From IMG/VR virus record IMGVR_UViG_3300027963_000235, positions 1 to 30,096 of that record: a DNA stretch of 30,096 nt. The stretch is one strand, 5' to 3'. The translations under genes and the position numbers were made by a program. Of the stretch, positions 29,601-30,096 are shown piece by piece. Source of the DNA: a virus. The notes under the pieces were generated by a model. The model saw only the letters and a program-made list of their open reading frames with translations. It was not told the origin of the DNA and made no database searches. Numbering within the stretch: position 1 is the stretch's first letter; every line of letters begins with the position of its first letter.

Positions 29601-30096
29601 CTGGTACGAAGACGAATATCATGGCCCTGCACGACAAAGACGTCGATCAGCTAGCCGGTAACCGCGAGATCCAGAATGCCGAAACGGTGGATTGGAAAGG
29701 CCGGATGAAGCCAGTCGCCGGCGGCCTTTTTGACGAGACGCTTACGGGTGGCCACGGCGGCAATCGCTGGTCAAAGATAACATTACACGAGCCGATGCCT
29801 AACCCGATCATGGAAGATCCTATTCGTCGGGTTTTGGGGCTGACAGAGAAACAGTTTCGCGGTGTTCTTGCTGGCCAAGAAAAGCTGTACGACGCTACTG
29901 GCCCGCAAGCTATTTCAGACGCGCTGGCGAAGATCAATCTTCCCAAAGCTATTGAGCAGGCGCGCGAAGACATCAAATCGGGCCGTGCCGTTCAGCGCGA
30001 TGCCGCTGTGCGTAAGCTGGGATATTTAAAGAGCGCTGAGCGTATTGGCGTGCATCCCAAAGACTGGATGCTGACCAAGATACCAGTCATTCCGCC
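26615..30096 (+). CDS. Fused beta-beta' DNA-dependent RNA polymerase (3' end outside)
   Basis: This is a multisubunit-type RNA polymerase, read as about 1160 residues without a stop. The beta part has TDSGTFVNKGVEYTL, a fork/rifampicin region at residues 350-378 (SSLEEINPAEIFDHQTR), GKNYEDATVISE (residues 645-656), and the active-site lysines in GDKLTGRFGDKG (Lys781 and Lys789, spaced as in E. coli 1065/1073). From about residue 1016 the sequence passes without a break into a beta'-like N-terminus (AGGLFDETLTGG ... WMLTKIPVIPP). Natural beta-beta' fusions are known in some bacteria; in a phage this is notable. No beta' zinc-ribbon cysteines are seen. The start codon lies 3 bp after the upstream stop. 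Confidence 0.95.
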   Translation, partial: MPTPELPPLVNTSQSPTPTMRAFGDISGMRKNIFDQALTSAQTIKPLQNDLYTLNLTDANYAGPEVYTRADQKRAVLTRGSLSRKLQGTWSLVDNKTGQVVGQKNATIAHVPYLTDSGTFVNKGVEYTLAHQMRLRPGVFTREKDNGEIEAHVNTLPGKGRSHRYFLDPKTGVFKINIGQAQIPLMPVLKSMGVTDQQLREHWGNDITAVNMAKGDAGTLDKLYQRIANKIDLNADNIAKQQAIQEAFAKVELDPEVTHRTLGAGHKNINAETMLAITKKLLAVNRREADPDDRDNMVFQSIAGPEDLIAERFGKDRQGLNKLLWRATAKKSIDHIPSGVFDKAISSALIGSGLGSSLEEINPAEIFDHQTRVTRMGEGGISSLDAVPAESRSVQPSHLGYIDYLRTPESGKVGVDMRFARGAMKGADGRIYTPVIDMKTGETTHKTPQELADTPLAFPGEENNKLPVVAALVGGKIKYVPRKEVQYSLPHMDSAFSSLSNMVPLKFMMKGHRVIMGSRMFTQALPLVGAEAPFVQSAVADKPGTSHEDEMGERLGATRSDIHGQVVSVSPDGIVVRDRDGNKKTVELYNDMPYNRKTFLHQTPMVQPGDVIKPGQLLARSNFTDSNGSAALGLNMRVGYLPFRGKNYEDATVISESAAKRLTSEHMYQHEAEWDDNTHVGKRAFVSLFPGQYEKKLLDNFDDQGAIKKGMTVNFGDPLVLVAKKKDTVYGKVHRGRAGSFTNETVTWDHHAPGIVTDVEHTSKGVSVVVKNQAPMEVGDKLTGRFGDKGVISDIVPDHQMPHDKDGNPMEVLVSPLGLISRVNPSQVIETALGKVAAKTGQPYKVKDFDNDTDMVEFAQKELAKHGLNDTEDLFDPETGRKIGNVLTGNRFFMKLHHTAESKGQGRSTGGYTAEGTPAKGGSEGAKRVGMLDLGALLSHGAGKVIRDAKMVRGQANPEYWSQFMAGYDAPLPKIPHVYEKFVNQLKGSGINVTRTGTKTNIMALHDKDVDQLAGNREIQNAETVDWKGRMKPVAGGLFDETLTGGHGGNRWSKITLHEPMPNPIMEDPIRRVLGLTEKQFRGVLAGQEKLYDATGPQAISDALAKINLPKAIEQAREDIKSGRAVQRDAAVRKLGYLKSAERIGVHPKDWMLTKIPVIP

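Noticed and set aside
1-30096. CRISPR arrays, insertion sequences, rRNA
   Set aside because: I saw no regularly spaced direct repeats, no transposase motifs with terminal inverted repeats and no rRNA-like blocks.

Overview
The window reads as an interior piece of a large tailed-phage genome. Every convincing gene lies on the + strand. Genes are packed with 4-30 bp gaps or ATGA-type overlaps, many are small, and there is one tRNA gene. The last gene is a phage-type multisubunit RNA polymerase, so I favour a lytic phage that carries its own transcription enzyme. The host cannot be fixed from sequence alone. The promoters look sigma70-like and the Shine-Dalgarno sites are ordinary, so a bacterial host is expected. 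A few small proteins (the CxxCxGxG zinc protein, the Ig-like protein, the papain-like protein) remind me of planctomycete proteins, but that is an impression from memory and was not checked.

Layout. 1-3402: a trypsin-like secreted serine protease, then an SNF2/DEAH helicase with a putative ADP-ribosyltransferase-like N-terminal domain. 3422-5002: low-complexity and glycine-zipper proteins. 5009-6715: a promoter, a short HEWAH metallopeptidase, a membrane protein, and an overlapping trio of a CCGNxCxNCPY mini-protein, an AlkB-like dioxygenase and an HNH nuclease. 6731-10541: Gly/Ala-rich proteins of likely virion origin, most with the same N-terminal tag, interrupted by a zinc-ribbon protein, a strong hairpin and a cupin. 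10600-13589: PhoH, a putative nuclease-like protein, a SAM methyltransferase, a bacterioferritin-like protein and an acidic unknown. 13606-15804: a GIY-YIG homing endonuclease with a structured leader, a membrane-anchored protein and an actin/Hsp70-fold ATPase. 15824-17307: a promoter, a degenerate PLC/GDPD-like protein with a terminator, a gene-poor stretch, a holin-like protein, a tiny secreted protein and tRNA-Asn. 17325-20973: a 2H phosphoesterase/DUF5661 protein and membrane or virion proteins. 21011-24547: a matrixin-type metalloprotease with a cysteine switch, small membrane proteins, an Ig-like protein, a papain-like protein and a zinc protein. 24557-26611: small unknowns and a membrane-active protein. 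26615-30096: a fused beta-beta' RNA polymerase that runs off the window.

How they may work together. The helicase, PhoH, AlkB, the nucleases and the RNA polymerase would serve nucleic-acid metabolism and transcription. The Gly/Ala-rich proteins with a common MxPxxFGxxVG...KxA-G head look like a set of packaged or injected proteins sharing a delivery or processing signal. Peptidases of four unrelated folds (trypsin, HExxH, matrixin, papain) could serve virion maturation, entry or lysis. The clearest novelties are the beta-beta' fusion lacking the beta' zinc ribbon, the shared N-terminal tag, the cysteine-switch matrixin, the ART-like/helicase fusion and the 2H/DUF5661 fusion.
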